Shown: one piece after another, positions 8,973-16,995 of the stretch | Layout of the letters: every line of letters begins with the position of its first letter | Position numbering within the stretch: the stretch's first letter is position 1 | Assembly: GCA_009930475.1 (NCBI GenBank) | Contig: RZYC01000036.1 | Location: forward strand, 1-38,865 | DNA: 38,865 nucleotides | Origin: Spartobacteria bacterium | Lineage (GTDB): Bacteria > Verrucomicrobiota > Kiritimatiellia > RZYC01 | Reading direction: 5' to 3' | Program-made: the position numbers and the translations under genes | The notes under the pieces: generated by a model | Seen by the model: the letters and a program-made list of their open reading frames with translations, nothing else | Databases searched by the model: none | What the model was told of the DNA's origin: nothing

Positions 8973-10435
8973 TGAAAACTATCTTTGATAAAAGCATCGC
9001 CGGCTGTACCTCCTGTCAGGTATTTGACGAACGATTTACCGAGGCACCCCATATCGAGACGCGTTTATTGCGGAAGGCCCCTGCGGCGTTGCCTGAGTTG
9101 CCTGAGGGAGAGGTTGTCCGGCATTTTACACAGCTTTCACGTCAGAATTATTCGGTTGACACGCATTTTTACCCCTTGGGTTCGTGTACCATGAAGTATA
9201 ATCCCAAAGCCTGTGAGGTTGCGGCTGCTCTGGACGGTTTTACCCGTGTTCATCCTGTCTGGCCCCAGTTCCTCGGCGGCGATTTATTGACGCAGGGATC
9301 GCTGGAGGTATTATATGAGGCGGAGCGGATGCTCAGTGCTGTAACCGGGATGGCTGAAACGACGCTGCAGCCGATGGCAGGCGCACATGGTGAACTCACG
9401 GGAACCATGATCATGGCCGCGTATCATCGTGATCGAGGCAATGAAAAAGATCACATCATCATTCCCGATTCAGCTCACGGAACCAATCCAGCCAGTGCAG
9501 CTTTGGCAGGGTATAAAATAGTAACGATCCCGTCGGATGACAACGGCATGATGGATTTCGATGCGTTTTGTGCAGCAGTCAATGAAAAGACGGCTGGAGT
9601 GATGTTGACGAGCCCAAATACTGTGGGCGTTTTCAATCATCGTATTGCTGAGATTGCCGAAGTGATTCATGGTGTGGACGGACTGATGTATTATGACGGG
9701 GCGAATATGAATGCCATACTTGGTCGCTGCAAGCCCGGATCAATGGGTTTTGATATCTGTCACTTGAATCTGCACAAAACCTTTGCGACCCCTCATGGTG
9801 GCGGCGGGCCTGGTTCTGGTCCTGTGGGTGTAGTTGAAAAACTGCGCGCTTTTTTACCCGTATCCCGTGTCGAAAAACGGGATGACGGAACATATCGCCT
9901 ATGGTATGACGAGCCAAAAAGCATTGGCTACATTGCGCCATTTTACGGCAATTTTGGCGTGATTATAAAAGCCTATGCGTATTTACTTATGCTTGGGCGG
10001 ACGGGGTTGCGTGATGTCAGCGATATGGCAGTGCTCAATGCCAATTATATGCAACATCGGCTGAGCCCCGTATATAAAGCGGTTGCCAAGAAATATTGCA
10101 TGCATGAATGTGTGTTTTCTGGGGCCCCGTTCAAGGAATATGGCGTTCATACACTGGATATTGCCAAAGGACTCATTGACCGCGGTTATCATCCGCCGAC
10201 CATTTATTTTCCGTTGAATGTGGAAGAAGCGATCATGATTGAGCCCACAGAAACGGAAAGTCGTGAAACACTCGATGCGTTTTGTGATGCGATGCTGGAA
10301 ATAGCGGAAGTGGCAAAAAACAATCCAGAAAGTTTGCATGCGGCACCGATTTCGACACCTGTATCCCGTCTGAACGAGGTGGCGGCAGCAAGAAATATGG
10401 TGCTGACAGTTCCTGATCGCCATACGAATGCCTGA
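8972..10435 (+). CDS. gcvPB: Glycine dehydrogenase (decarboxylating) subunit 2
   Basis: The PLP-binding beta subunit of the split glycine decarboxylase. The PLP lysine is Lys269, in the block NLHKTFATPHGGGGPGSGP; the glycine-rich stretch that follows is a hallmark of the family. Other family blocks are HFYPLGSCTMKYNP near residue 65 and the C-terminal EPTETES. The protein has 487 residues, the normal length. The start ATG overlaps the last base of gcvPA. The gene ends at 10435 and no strong terminator follows. An AT-rich region of 248 bases separates it from feoA. It should work with GcvPA as an alpha2beta2 enzyme in the cytoplasm. Confidence 0.97.
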   Translation: MKTIFDKSIAGCTSCQVFDERFTEAPHIETRLLRKAPAALPELPEGEVVRHFTQLSRQNYSVDTHFYPLGSCTMKYNPKACEVAAALDGFTRVHPVWPQFLGGDLLTQGSLEVLYEAERMLSAVTGMAETTLQPMAGAHGELTGTMIMAAYHRDRGNEKDHIIIPDSAHGTNPASAALAGYKIVTIPSDDNGMMDFDAFCAAVNEKTAGVMLTSPNTVGVFNHRIAEIAEVIHGVDGLMYYDGANMNAILGRCKPGSMGFDICHLNLHKTFATPHGGGGPGSGPVGVVEKLRAFLPVSRVEKRDDGTYRLWYDEPKSIGYIAPFYGNFGVIIKAYAYLLMLGRTGLRDVSDMAVLNANYMQHRLSPVYKAVAKKYCMHECVFSGAPFKEYGVHTLDIAKGLIDRGYHPPTIYFPLNVEEAIMIEPTETESRETLDAFCDAMLEIAEVAKNNPESLHAAPISTPVSRLNEVAAARNMVLTVPDRHTNA

Positions 10436-10524
10436 TCATGCTTGCCTGCACGTTCGCTGCTCCCAAAATATATCCTCCATATACACCAAAATAGATCCCC
10501 ACCGCGCGCATATACGCATATATA

Positions 10525-10546
10525 TGTAAATAATCTGTAAATAATC
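10525..10546. repeat. Perfect tandem repeat of an 11-base unit upstream of feoA
   Basis: TGTAAATAATC occurs twice, back to back. The period of one helical turn would place two protein contacts on the same face of the DNA. It lies about 140 bases before feoA in a very AT-rich stretch that also holds long TA alternations. Confidence 0.7.
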
Positions 10547-10618
10547 GTAATATCTCCATTCTATATATATATATTCTATTGCCAAGATGTCGTATTTTTT
10601 GTTATCGTTCGCCGTACT

Positions 10619-10653
10619 ATTTTAGTTGCTCCTAAAATTTATAGCGGTATATT
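10619..10653 (+). promoter_or_regulatory. Candidate feo promoter with overlapping operator palindrome
   Basis: ATTTTAG (10619-10625) and CTAAAAT (10632-10638) form a perfect inverted repeat around six bases. It overlaps a possible -35 box TTGCTC (10626-10631), which is 16 bases from TATATT (10648-10653). A metal-responsive repressor (Fur or DtxR type) would be expected at this place. The sequence does not match the classical Fur box, and its likeness to DtxR-type operators is only general. Confidence 0.35.
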
Positions 10654-10683
10654 GATCCAAAAAATGGAACAAGGGAACGTGTT

Positions 10684-10932
10684 ATGGAAATTCCGCTGCG
10701 CAAAATGAAAATCAATCAACGAGGTCGCATTACATCTGTGGGGGCACAGGGAGAGCTGGGTCGGAGGATTCGCGATATGGGGTTGACATCTGGGGCTGAA
10801 TTGATGGTTGTTGGGCGCGCTCCACTAAAGGATCCGGTGGCGTTACGGCTTAAAGGATATACGCTGACGCTGCGTAATAGTGAGGCTGATTTTATCCTGT
10901 GTGAAGTCGATGACGTGGAAGGTTTATCTTGA
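10684..10932 (+). CDS. feoA: Ferrous iron transport accessory protein FeoA
   Basis: A small cytoplasmic SH3-like protein that works with the FeoB permease. It has 82 residues, the normal size. The block GRRIRDMGLTSGAELMVVGRAPLKDPVALRLKGYTLTLR is divided here only for reading: the RIRDMGL turn and the DPVALRLKG strand are FeoA hallmarks. The ATG follows a GGAACAAGGGAA stretch that can serve as ribosome binding site. Its stop codon overlaps the feoB start (TTGA), so the two are coupled. Confidence 0.95.
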   Translation: MEIPLRKMKINQRGRITSVGAQGELGRRIRDMGLTSGAELMVVGRAPLKDPVALRLKGYTLTLRNSEADFILCEVDDVEGLS

Positions 10933-13106
10933 AAACACTTCGAGTGGCCGTTGCCGGACAGCCGAATTGCGGAAAAAGCACGATGTTCAATGTGTTGACT
11001 GGCGGCAGTGTTCGTGTTGGTAATTATCCCGGTATTTCAGTGGATCGCGCTGAAGGGGACTATCGCTACAGTGACGATTTGACCATCCATCTGATTGATT
11101 TACCTGGAACGTATTCGCTGACCGCTTATTCGCAGGATGAATTGGTGGCACGCAATGTGATTGTCAGGGAACGCCCGGATGTGGTGATCAATATGCTGGA
11201 TGTAACAGCACTGGAGCGCAGTTTGTATCTGACTGTTCAGAATATGGAAATCGGGGCTCCGATCGTGGTTGGGCTGAATATGATGGATGAGGCCCGCCGT
11301 AAACATATTCAGGTAGACGCCCAGAAATTATCACAGTTACTCGGGGTGCCGGTGGTGGAGTGTGTGGCGCGAAAAGGAAGCGGAAGCAGGGAGTTGATGG
11401 AAGCCTCGGCACGGGTTGCCGGCGATCAACACCAGGGGGTGTGCTGGAATCCGCTGAGAATATCGTACGGTGCAGATATTGATCCGGTGCTGGACGAGAT
11501 GGTTGAGGTCATACAAAAAGAAGCTTTCATGACAGAGCTGTATCCAGCCCGCTGGATTGCGTTGAAGTATTTGGAAGAAGACGAAGCGGTCATGCACCAG
11601 GGGCGTCATTTAAACCGGTCTGTTTCGGAGCAGCTGGAAATGGTTACTTCTACACTGTCGGGGCAACTTCAGGCGACGAGGAAAACTTATCCTGAGGCAT
11701 TGATAGCGGATTATCGCTATGGGTTTATCCACGGATTGCTTCAAAACGGGGTGATTACGCGTTTGCAAGATGATGATTCGCGTTTCGATGTATCGGATCG
11801 GCTGGATCGCATCGTCACGCATCGTATTTTGGGGCCGCTGATCATGCTGGGAGTGCTTTATGCGCTTTTTTATAATACCTTTACGCTGGGTGCCTATCCG
11901 CAGGCATGGGCAGAGCAGTTGTTCGGTTTGATCGCGGTGGGGGCGACCCGTGTACTTCCATCGGGAATGCTGCAATCGCTGGTTGTATCGGGTGTGATTG
12001 AAGGGGTCGGGGCGGTGCTGAGTTTTACCCCGCTCATCTTTGTGATGTTTATCCAGCTGGTCTTTTTAGAAGATCTGGGTTACATGGGGCGCGTGGCGTA
12101 CATGCTTGACAAGGTCATGCATATTTTTGGTCTGCACGGCGCATCAGTTATGCCGCTCATTGTCTCTGGCGGACTGCCGGGCGGCTGTGCCGTTCCCGGC
12201 ATCATGGCGGCCCGTACACTGCGCAGCCGCAAGGAACGGCTGGCCACGATTTTTGTTGCACCTTTCACTGTTTGCGGAGCTAAGGCTACGGCCTTTTTGA
12301 TGTTAACAGCGGCCTTTTTCCCCAAGCATGGAACCGACGTCATGTTTATTTTAGTCCTGATTTCTTGGGTGGCCGTACTGATGGTTGCACGTATTCTGCG
12401 CTGGACCGTTATTCGCGGTGAGCCGACTCCGTTTGTCATGGAGCTCCCTCCGTACCGGCTTCCCACGTTGCGCGGAATATGGATGCATACATGTGAGCGG
12501 GTGTGGCAGTACATCAAGAAAGCAGGGACATTCATTTTGGCGATAACGATCATTATGTGGGCTGTTACGCATTATCCAAAGCTGTCGGAGTCGGATAAAC
12601 AGGTGTTTGACGGGCAGCGGGAACAGATCACATCGCTCAGCGGTGTCTCGTCGTCCACGTCATTGTCGCTGTTGTCGGCAGTGGATGAAGCGGAGCACAA
12701 AGCATCGCTTCAGGTATCTTATGCGGGTAAAATGGCTATGACAATAGAACCGTTATCCAGATATGCGGGTTTTCCGTGGCACGTGAACATTGCGCTGATA
12801 GGTGCCTTTGCCGCCAAAGAAGTCTTTGTTTCGACCATGGCGACCATTTATTCGGTGGAAGGCGGCGATGCGGGCTCCGCACAGGTGAGCCAGCGGCTTG
12901 CTCGAGATCCCGCCTTTACGATGCCGGCGGTAATCAGTTTGTATATCTTCTTATTACTATATGCGCCATGCATGGTCACCATGGGGACATTGATCTCGGA
13001 ATCAGGCTGGCGATGGGCCTTCTTTACCTTGTTTGGATCGCTTCTTTTTTCATTCTGTGTATCAGTCGCTGTGTATCAATTGGGGATGCTAATAGCGGGG
13101 AGTTAG
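10929..13106 (+). CDS. feoB: Ferrous iron transport protein FeoB
   Basis: An inner-membrane Fe(II) permease with an N-terminal GTPase domain. G1 is GQPNCGKST at residues 10-18, G3 is DLPGTYSL, and G4 is of the NMMD type. After a helical spacer come the membrane Gate regions, including GVIEGVGAVLSFTPLIF, GGLPGGCAVPGIMAARTL and FAAKEVFVSTMATIYS, all typical of FeoB. The length of 725 residues is normal. The start is a TTG that overlaps the feoA stop, with GGAAGG six bases upstream, so translation depends on feoA. The gene is followed one base later by a small Cys-rich membrane protein, completing a feoA-feoB-X operon. Confidence 0.97.
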   Translation: MKTLRVAVAGQPNCGKSTMFNVLTGGSVRVGNYPGISVDRAEGDYRYSDDLTIHLIDLPGTYSLTAYSQDELVARNVIVRERPDVVINMLDVTALERSLYLTVQNMEIGAPIVVGLNMMDEARRKHIQVDAQKLSQLLGVPVVECVARKGSGSRELMEASARVAGDQHQGVCWNPLRISYGADIDPVLDEMVEVIQKEAFMTELYPARWIALKYLEEDEAVMHQGRHLNRSVSEQLEMVTSTLSGQLQATRKTYPEALIADYRYGFIHGLLQNGVITRLQDDDSRFDVSDRLDRIVTHRILGPLIMLGVLYALFYNTFTLGAYPQAWAEQLFGLIAVGATRVLPSGMLQSLVVSGVIEGVGAVLSFTPLIFVMFIQLVFLEDLGYMGRVAYMLDKVMHIFGLHGASVMPLIVSGGLPGGCAVPGIMAARTLRSRKERLATIFVAPFTVCGAKATAFLMLTAAFFPKHGTDVMFILVLISWVAVLMVARILRWTVIRGEPTPFVMELPPYRLPTLRGIWMHTCERVWQYIKKAGTFILAITIIMWAVTHYPKLSESDKQVFDGQREQITSLSGVSSSTSLSLLSAVDEAEHKASLQVSYAGKMAMTIEPLSRYAGFPWHVNIALIGAFAAKEVFVSTMATIYSVEGGDAGSAQVSQRLARDPAFTMPAVISLYIFLLLYAPCMVTMGTLISESGWRWAFFTLFGSLLFSFCVSVAVYQLGMLIAGS

Positions 13107-13107
13107 T

Positions 13108-13290
13108 ATGAAGCAGTATATTCCGGATATCATCGTCCTTTTGATCATTGTCGGGGCGGTAAGTTATGTTATGCGCTGGGTCTATATGGTGATTCGCAAA
13201 CGAAAGTCAGCCTGTTTTGGATGTCCTTGCAGCAGTGCATGTGAAAAAAACAAGGCAAAGGGCTGTGCTGTCTCGAAAGACACACAATAG
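13108..13290 (+). CDS. FeoB-associated Cys-rich membrane protein
   Basis: A 60-residue protein with one N-terminal membrane helix (about residues 6-28), a basic stretch RKRK, and a short cytoplasmic tail with four cysteines in CFGCPCSSAC plus a fifth Cys near the C-terminus. Small proteins of this build commonly follow feoB. A role in iron delivery or in assisting FeoB is assumed, not shown. It starts one base after the feoB stop, so it is surely in the same operon. It is not the winged-helix FeoC of enterobacteria. Confidence 0.88.
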   Translation: MKQYIPDIIVLLIIVGAVSYVMRWVYMVIRKRKSACFGCPCSSACEKNKAKGCAVSKDTQ

Positions 13291-13383
13291 ATTTGAATCA
13301 CTGGTCCCGAGCAACTATATACTGTTGGCAGTTTTTGTAATATTGTGACTTTGTATAGAGCCAAGGGTGAGGTCAGAAATCAT

Positions 13384-14511
13384 ATGGGCGTTTATTCCGG
13401 TGCACGTTCAGCGCGGTTCGAGGCACGTGTTTGTGCTGATTTAAGAACCATCGTGACTTTTTTGGATCAGCACGAGATAAGCCAGTCGATCCGGGCGGTC
13501 GTATTAATTGGAGAGTACGGACGAGGAGAGGGGACACCCTGCACCAAAAATGGTGAAGAGATCCCTTATGACGACTATGAATTTGCTATTGTTCTGAAAG
13601 CCTGCGATATGCGTCATGGTGCGATGGAGCGGCGGGTTCTGGAGTATTTAGCCAAGCGATTGACTCGAGCCGTCGGCGCTCCGGTGATTTTTGATATCTA
13701 CGCTATGCACCAGTGGAAGAAAGCCGGCTTCACAATGCGTCACTTCACCATGCGATACGGGTATCAGGTACTGTGGGGTGACAAGTCGATTATGGATGCG
13801 ATGCCGCGTTATCCCAAAGAATCGTTTCCCTTTTCTGCGGGAACACGACAGATGGTGTACCAGGGGCGCTTACTGCTGGATGCGGTACGACGGTTTCGCA
13901 GTCATCGGAAATTAAATGAAAAAGAGCATTTCAAATTCTCTAAGCATATTATGCAGACCTATTTAACGATTGGCGACTGTGCACTTCTGCTAGGTGTTTC
14001 GTATCACATGCAGCTGGATGTGAAGAGGCGGCGCATTGAGCGGTTTCGTACGTTCATGCCCGAGGGCGAGGTCATTGTAGATCGCGTACTGCAATGTATG
14101 GAGCTAAAGAAGGGAATATCCTATGATTTCATAAGGCAAGGCGATGTTGCCGGCGAACTGAAGCATCTGATTCCATTATTTGTGCGTTTTTATCAGTGGT
14201 ATGAGAGTCAGCGGTTGGATGTCGATGCGACGGATCTGGATCAATACATCGCTGCACTAAGAAGTGAGGGATCAGAGACTGGGCACCTTTCTGCTCTGCT
14301 AAAGAACGTTATGATCTTCCGTTCAGACATTTGGAACAAAAATGCTTTTGGATTAACGGATCATCCACGCTTGCGCCTCTACGCAGCGATGCCGCTTCTG
14401 CTTGCAAAGACACAGGAAAAGGATCAACTGTCATCGGTGTTAAATACAAAATCGCATCGGCTTGGTGAAGCAGAGGATTTATTTTATCGGATGCACCGGC
14501 GCTATATATAA
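13384..14511 (+). CDS. Nucleotidyltransferase-fold protein of unknown substrate
   Basis: The N-terminal part has the marks of a minimal nucleotidyltransferase fold: VVLIGEYGRGEGT, where the G(S/E)xGRGE loop sits, followed by a strand with YDDYEFAIVL that supplies acidic metal ligands. The remaining 250 or so residues are helical and unassigned. I chose the ATG at 13384 (375 residues); the frame runs back to 13345 but those codons look non-coding. The substrate cannot be predicted; sugar or antibiotic nucleotidylation are possible for the fold. It lies between the feo operon and two secreted proteins and is separated from both. No toxin-antitoxin partner (HEPN protein) is adjacent. Confidence 0.6.
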   Translation: MGVYSGARSARFEARVCADLRTIVTFLDQHEISQSIRAVVLIGEYGRGEGTPCTKNGEEIPYDDYEFAIVLKACDMRHGAMERRVLEYLAKRLTRAVGAPVIFDIYAMHQWKKAGFTMRHFTMRYGYQVLWGDKSIMDAMPRYPKESFPFSAGTRQMVYQGRLLLDAVRRFRSHRKLNEKEHFKFSKHIMQTYLTIGDCALLLGVSYHMQLDVKRRRIERFRTFMPEGEVIVDRVLQCMELKKGISYDFIRQGDVAGELKHLIPLFVRFYQWYESQRLDVDATDLDQYIAALRSEGSETGHLSALLKNVMIFRSDIWNKNAFGLTDHPRLRLYAAMPLLLAKTQEKDQLSSVLNTKSHRLGEAEDLFYRMHRRYI

Positions 14512-14518
14512 ATTAATA

Positions 14519-14548
14519 TTGACCAATTCGTGCCGGCATGATTATCAT
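14519..14548 (+). promoter_or_regulatory. Possible promoter for the secreted protein pair
   Basis: TTGACC (14519-14524) and TATCAT (14543-14548) are 18 bases apart. The inverted repeat CATGAT (14537-14542) / ATCATG (14553-14558) surrounds the -10 box and could be an operator. Pattern match only. Confidence 0.35.
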
Positions 14549-14578
14549 GGGGATCATGATGTGGGAGTTTATACTATT

Positions 14579-15262
14579 ATGAACAGGTTGATTTCTTTTG
14601 TCTTTGTTTGCCTAGGGGTCTATTTGGGAGTGGCGCGCGTTGTCCATGCGTCCGAGACCTATTCGCTGAATGCGATTGGCGTGATACAGCTAAGTGTTAC
14701 GGCAAATGAGCCCTATCTTGCGTCCGTTCAGCTTATACCTGCCGGAACCACCGGAGAGGTGTACACGGTGAGTGATGTTTTAGGAACAAACGGAATACCA
14801 AACCAGACGTCAGTGAAGCTGTTTGACGTGAATTCCGGAGGTTATGTGGATGAGTCCTATGCAGACGGTTCTTGGCAGCCCGGAACCAATAGTCTTCACC
14901 GAGGACAGGGATTCTGGATTGTTGCCCCGACCAGCAGTGTACTGCGTATGGGGGGATATGTTCCCGATAAGATAACCGCACCGACCACCACCATATCACT
15001 GGTCAAGGGAATGCAGCTGGTGGGGATGCCTTATCCTGTCAGTGGAACAATCACCGGCATGCTGGATGCGGCATCTGCAGGCGATATGGTTTTGAGAGTT
15101 AACGGGGATGGAACCGTTTCCACCAGCCAGACTTCGCAGACATGGGTTCCCGGTATCGGCTGGACACCAGGGGAGAGTGCTTTTGAGGTGGCGGATGCCT
15201 GGTGGTATCGCAGTTATTCGAATAGAACGGTACAAACAATCAAACCCTACGATTACCCATGA
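14579..15262 (+). CDS. Secreted protein of unknown function
   Basis: I do not recognise a named family. The ATG at 14579 gives 227 residues, with a GGAG 11 bases upstream. The frame is open further upstream, into the previous gene, but this start yields a clean signal peptide: MNRLISFVFVCLGVYLGVARVVHA, cut after HA. The mature part is rich in Gly, Ser, Thr, Val and Trp, with no Cys and no membrane segment. It contains two similar passages (...SYADGSWQPGTNSLHRGQGFWIV... and ...TSQTWVPGIGWTPGESAFEVADAWWY...), each Trp-Gly rich and preceded by a run like VSDVLGTNG or VNGDGTVS. It therefore probably has two copies of a beta-rich module. It overlaps the next gene by four bases (ATGA), so the two products are made together. 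Confidence 0.75.
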   Translation: MNRLISFVFVCLGVYLGVARVVHASETYSLNAIGVIQLSVTANEPYLASVQLIPAGTTGEVYTVSDVLGTNGIPNQTSVKLFDVNSGGYVDESYADGSWQPGTNSLHRGQGFWIVAPTSSVLRMGGYVPDKITAPTTTISLVKGMQLVGMPYPVSGTITGMLDAASAGDMVLRVNGDGTVSTSQTSQTWVPGIGWTPGESAFEVADAWWYRSYSNRTVQTIKPYDYP

Positions 15263-16986
15263 AAAACATGAAACCCGGATTTTATTTGAACGTTAGGTCG
15301 ATGATCGGCGTCGCTGTGCTCATCAATCTGCTGTGCATGGGGATGGTGGCTCAGGCGCGGGTCACGGCCCTGTTGCAAACCTACAATGGTTCATCACCTG
15401 ATTTTGTGACGACAAACGGGGCGGCTGCGATGTCGTCTAATTCGTTATTCATCGTATATCATACCACCAATGCGATGCAGTCGGGATTTAACGATCGCAG
15501 TCCTCTGTCTCCCACAGGTGGCGATACGGTGCTGGGGCAGTATCCGTTAAGCGATGGGCAGCTGGGGACGGTTGACGGTCAAGTGTGTGGTCATCTCCTG
15601 AAGGTGTACGATATTGTGGCTACAGGTTTTCTGTACGCGGCGATTTTTGACTATCCGTACGCCACATTTGCGGCGAGTACGAACATCCCTGCAGACACCG
15701 CCTATTTGCTGACTACGTCGGCATTGGTTTCGGTAACATCCTCTGAATCAGCGGGATTACTGACAGATTTTGGAGGGGTGATTAACGAATATGTCGCGTC
15801 CAATGGGGCCATGGTGGCAAATCTGAGAACAGCAAGCGGCGGTGAGACAGGCGTACTGGTTACGTCTACGTCGTCATTGTCCTACGCCGGAAGTTACGGG
15901 CAGGTGTTAAATGTCCAAACCGTGCGAGTGAGCAACAGCGGCGGCAGCAGCCTTAATTATACGAACGTGTTGGTCTATGATACCGGAAATGACTGGTTGT
16001 CTGTGTCGCCCGGCATGGGGGAATTGACAGCAGGCGCGTCGACGGATTTCGTGATATCTGTCAGCAGTGCTATGTCTGCTGGAAGTTACACGGGTTACGT
16101 GGATGTAACCAGTGCAGAAGCAGTGAACAGTCCGCAGCGGGTGAGCGTTTCGGTTCAAATTGCAAAAGCAGATCAGTCCATCACACAGTTTGTCCCTGTC
16201 AGCGGTGCGTTAGCCTTCAATTCGGATGTACATCTCAGTGCGCAGGGGGGAATGAGCGGGAATGTTGTGACGTTCACCAACGCGCCAGGCAGTGCCGCCG
16301 TGACATGGCATAGTGCCACGAGTTTCACCTCTCAGGCAACCGGAGTTGTTCAGATTGTGGCATCTCAGGCGGGAAGCGCCAACTACAACGCAGCACCCTC
16401 TGTGACCAATTCCTATAGTGTGAGTATTTCGGCTCCAGCGGGTTTGATCAGTAGTGCTATTGATTCCTCGTCCTATTCCATGCAGTGGAATGCGGTCTCG
16501 GGTATCAGTGCGTATTATTTGGATGTCGCCACCAATAATGCCTTTGGTTCGTCATCGTTTGTTACGGGCTATGAGAATAAAGAAGTGACGACTACTAATG
16601 CAGGCATCACGGGCTTAACGAATACAACACCCTATTACTGGCGCGTTCGTGCCGGTGCGGGCAGTACTGCCAGTGAAAACTCAACAGTGGAAACAGTAAA
16701 ACTGGGGGTTACAGTGACCACCGTCACAACCCCGGCAGATGGCGGCGTGGTTACACCTGTGACAACGAATTCCTTTTATGGTTCGGAAATCAACCTTTTT
16801 GCGACGATCACCAATACGGCGTACGGACGGGTGAGCTGGACATTGACTTCCGGTAATGGGAGTCTGCAGCATGCCTCTTCCACCAATGCCGTTGTGACTC
16901 CCTGGGGCAATGTCACTGTTCAGGCCGAGTTCCGCGAAGCAACCAGTTCACTTTCCGGAGTCATGATGCTGCTCTTAACAGACTGA
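15259..16986 (+). CDS. Secreted multi-domain Ig-like/fibronectin-type protein
   Basis: A 575-residue secreted protein. The signal peptide ends near AQA at about residue 33. An N-terminal domain of about 150 residues is of unknown type. A BACON/Ig-like domain at about 215-298 has the typical VSNSGGSSLNYT and WLSVSP. A second beta-sandwich follows at about 300-395, then a fibronectin type III-like domain at about 396-485 (YSMQWNAVSGISAYYLDVATNNAF, NTTPYYWRVRAG). The C-terminal part (about 490-560) resembles the bacterial InlB-type beta repeat. No enzyme motif, transmembrane anchor, LPXTG or PEP-CTERM signal is visible. It probably acts in adhesion or as a surface partner of the preceding protein. 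It ends nine bases before the stop of the facing radical SAM gene. Confidence 0.8.
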   Translation: MKNMKPGFYLNVRSMIGVAVLINLLCMGMVAQARVTALLQTYNGSSPDFVTTNGAAAMSSNSLFIVYHTTNAMQSGFNDRSPLSPTGGDTVLGQYPLSDGQLGTVDGQVCGHLLKVYDIVATGFLYAAIFDYPYATFAASTNIPADTAYLLTTSALVSVTSSESAGLLTDFGGVINEYVASNGAMVANLRTASGGETGVLVTSTSSLSYAGSYGQVLNVQTVRVSNSGGSSLNYTNVLVYDTGNDWLSVSPGMGELTAGASTDFVISVSSAMSAGSYTGYVDVTSAEAVNSPQRVSVSVQIAKADQSITQFVPVSGALAFNSDVHLSAQGGMSGNVVTFTNAPGSAAVTWHSATSFTSQATGVVQIVASQAGSANYNAAPSVTNSYSVSISAPAGLISSAIDSSSYSMQWNAVSGISAYYLDVATNNAFGSSSFVTGYENKEVTTTNAGITGLTNTTPYYWRVRAGAGSTASENSTVETVKLGVTVTTVTTPADGGVVTPVTTNSFYGSEINLFATITNTAYGRVSWTLTSGNGSLQHASSTNAVVTPWGNVTVQAEFREATSSLSGVMMLLLTD

Positions 16987-16995
16987 TGGCGTGGA

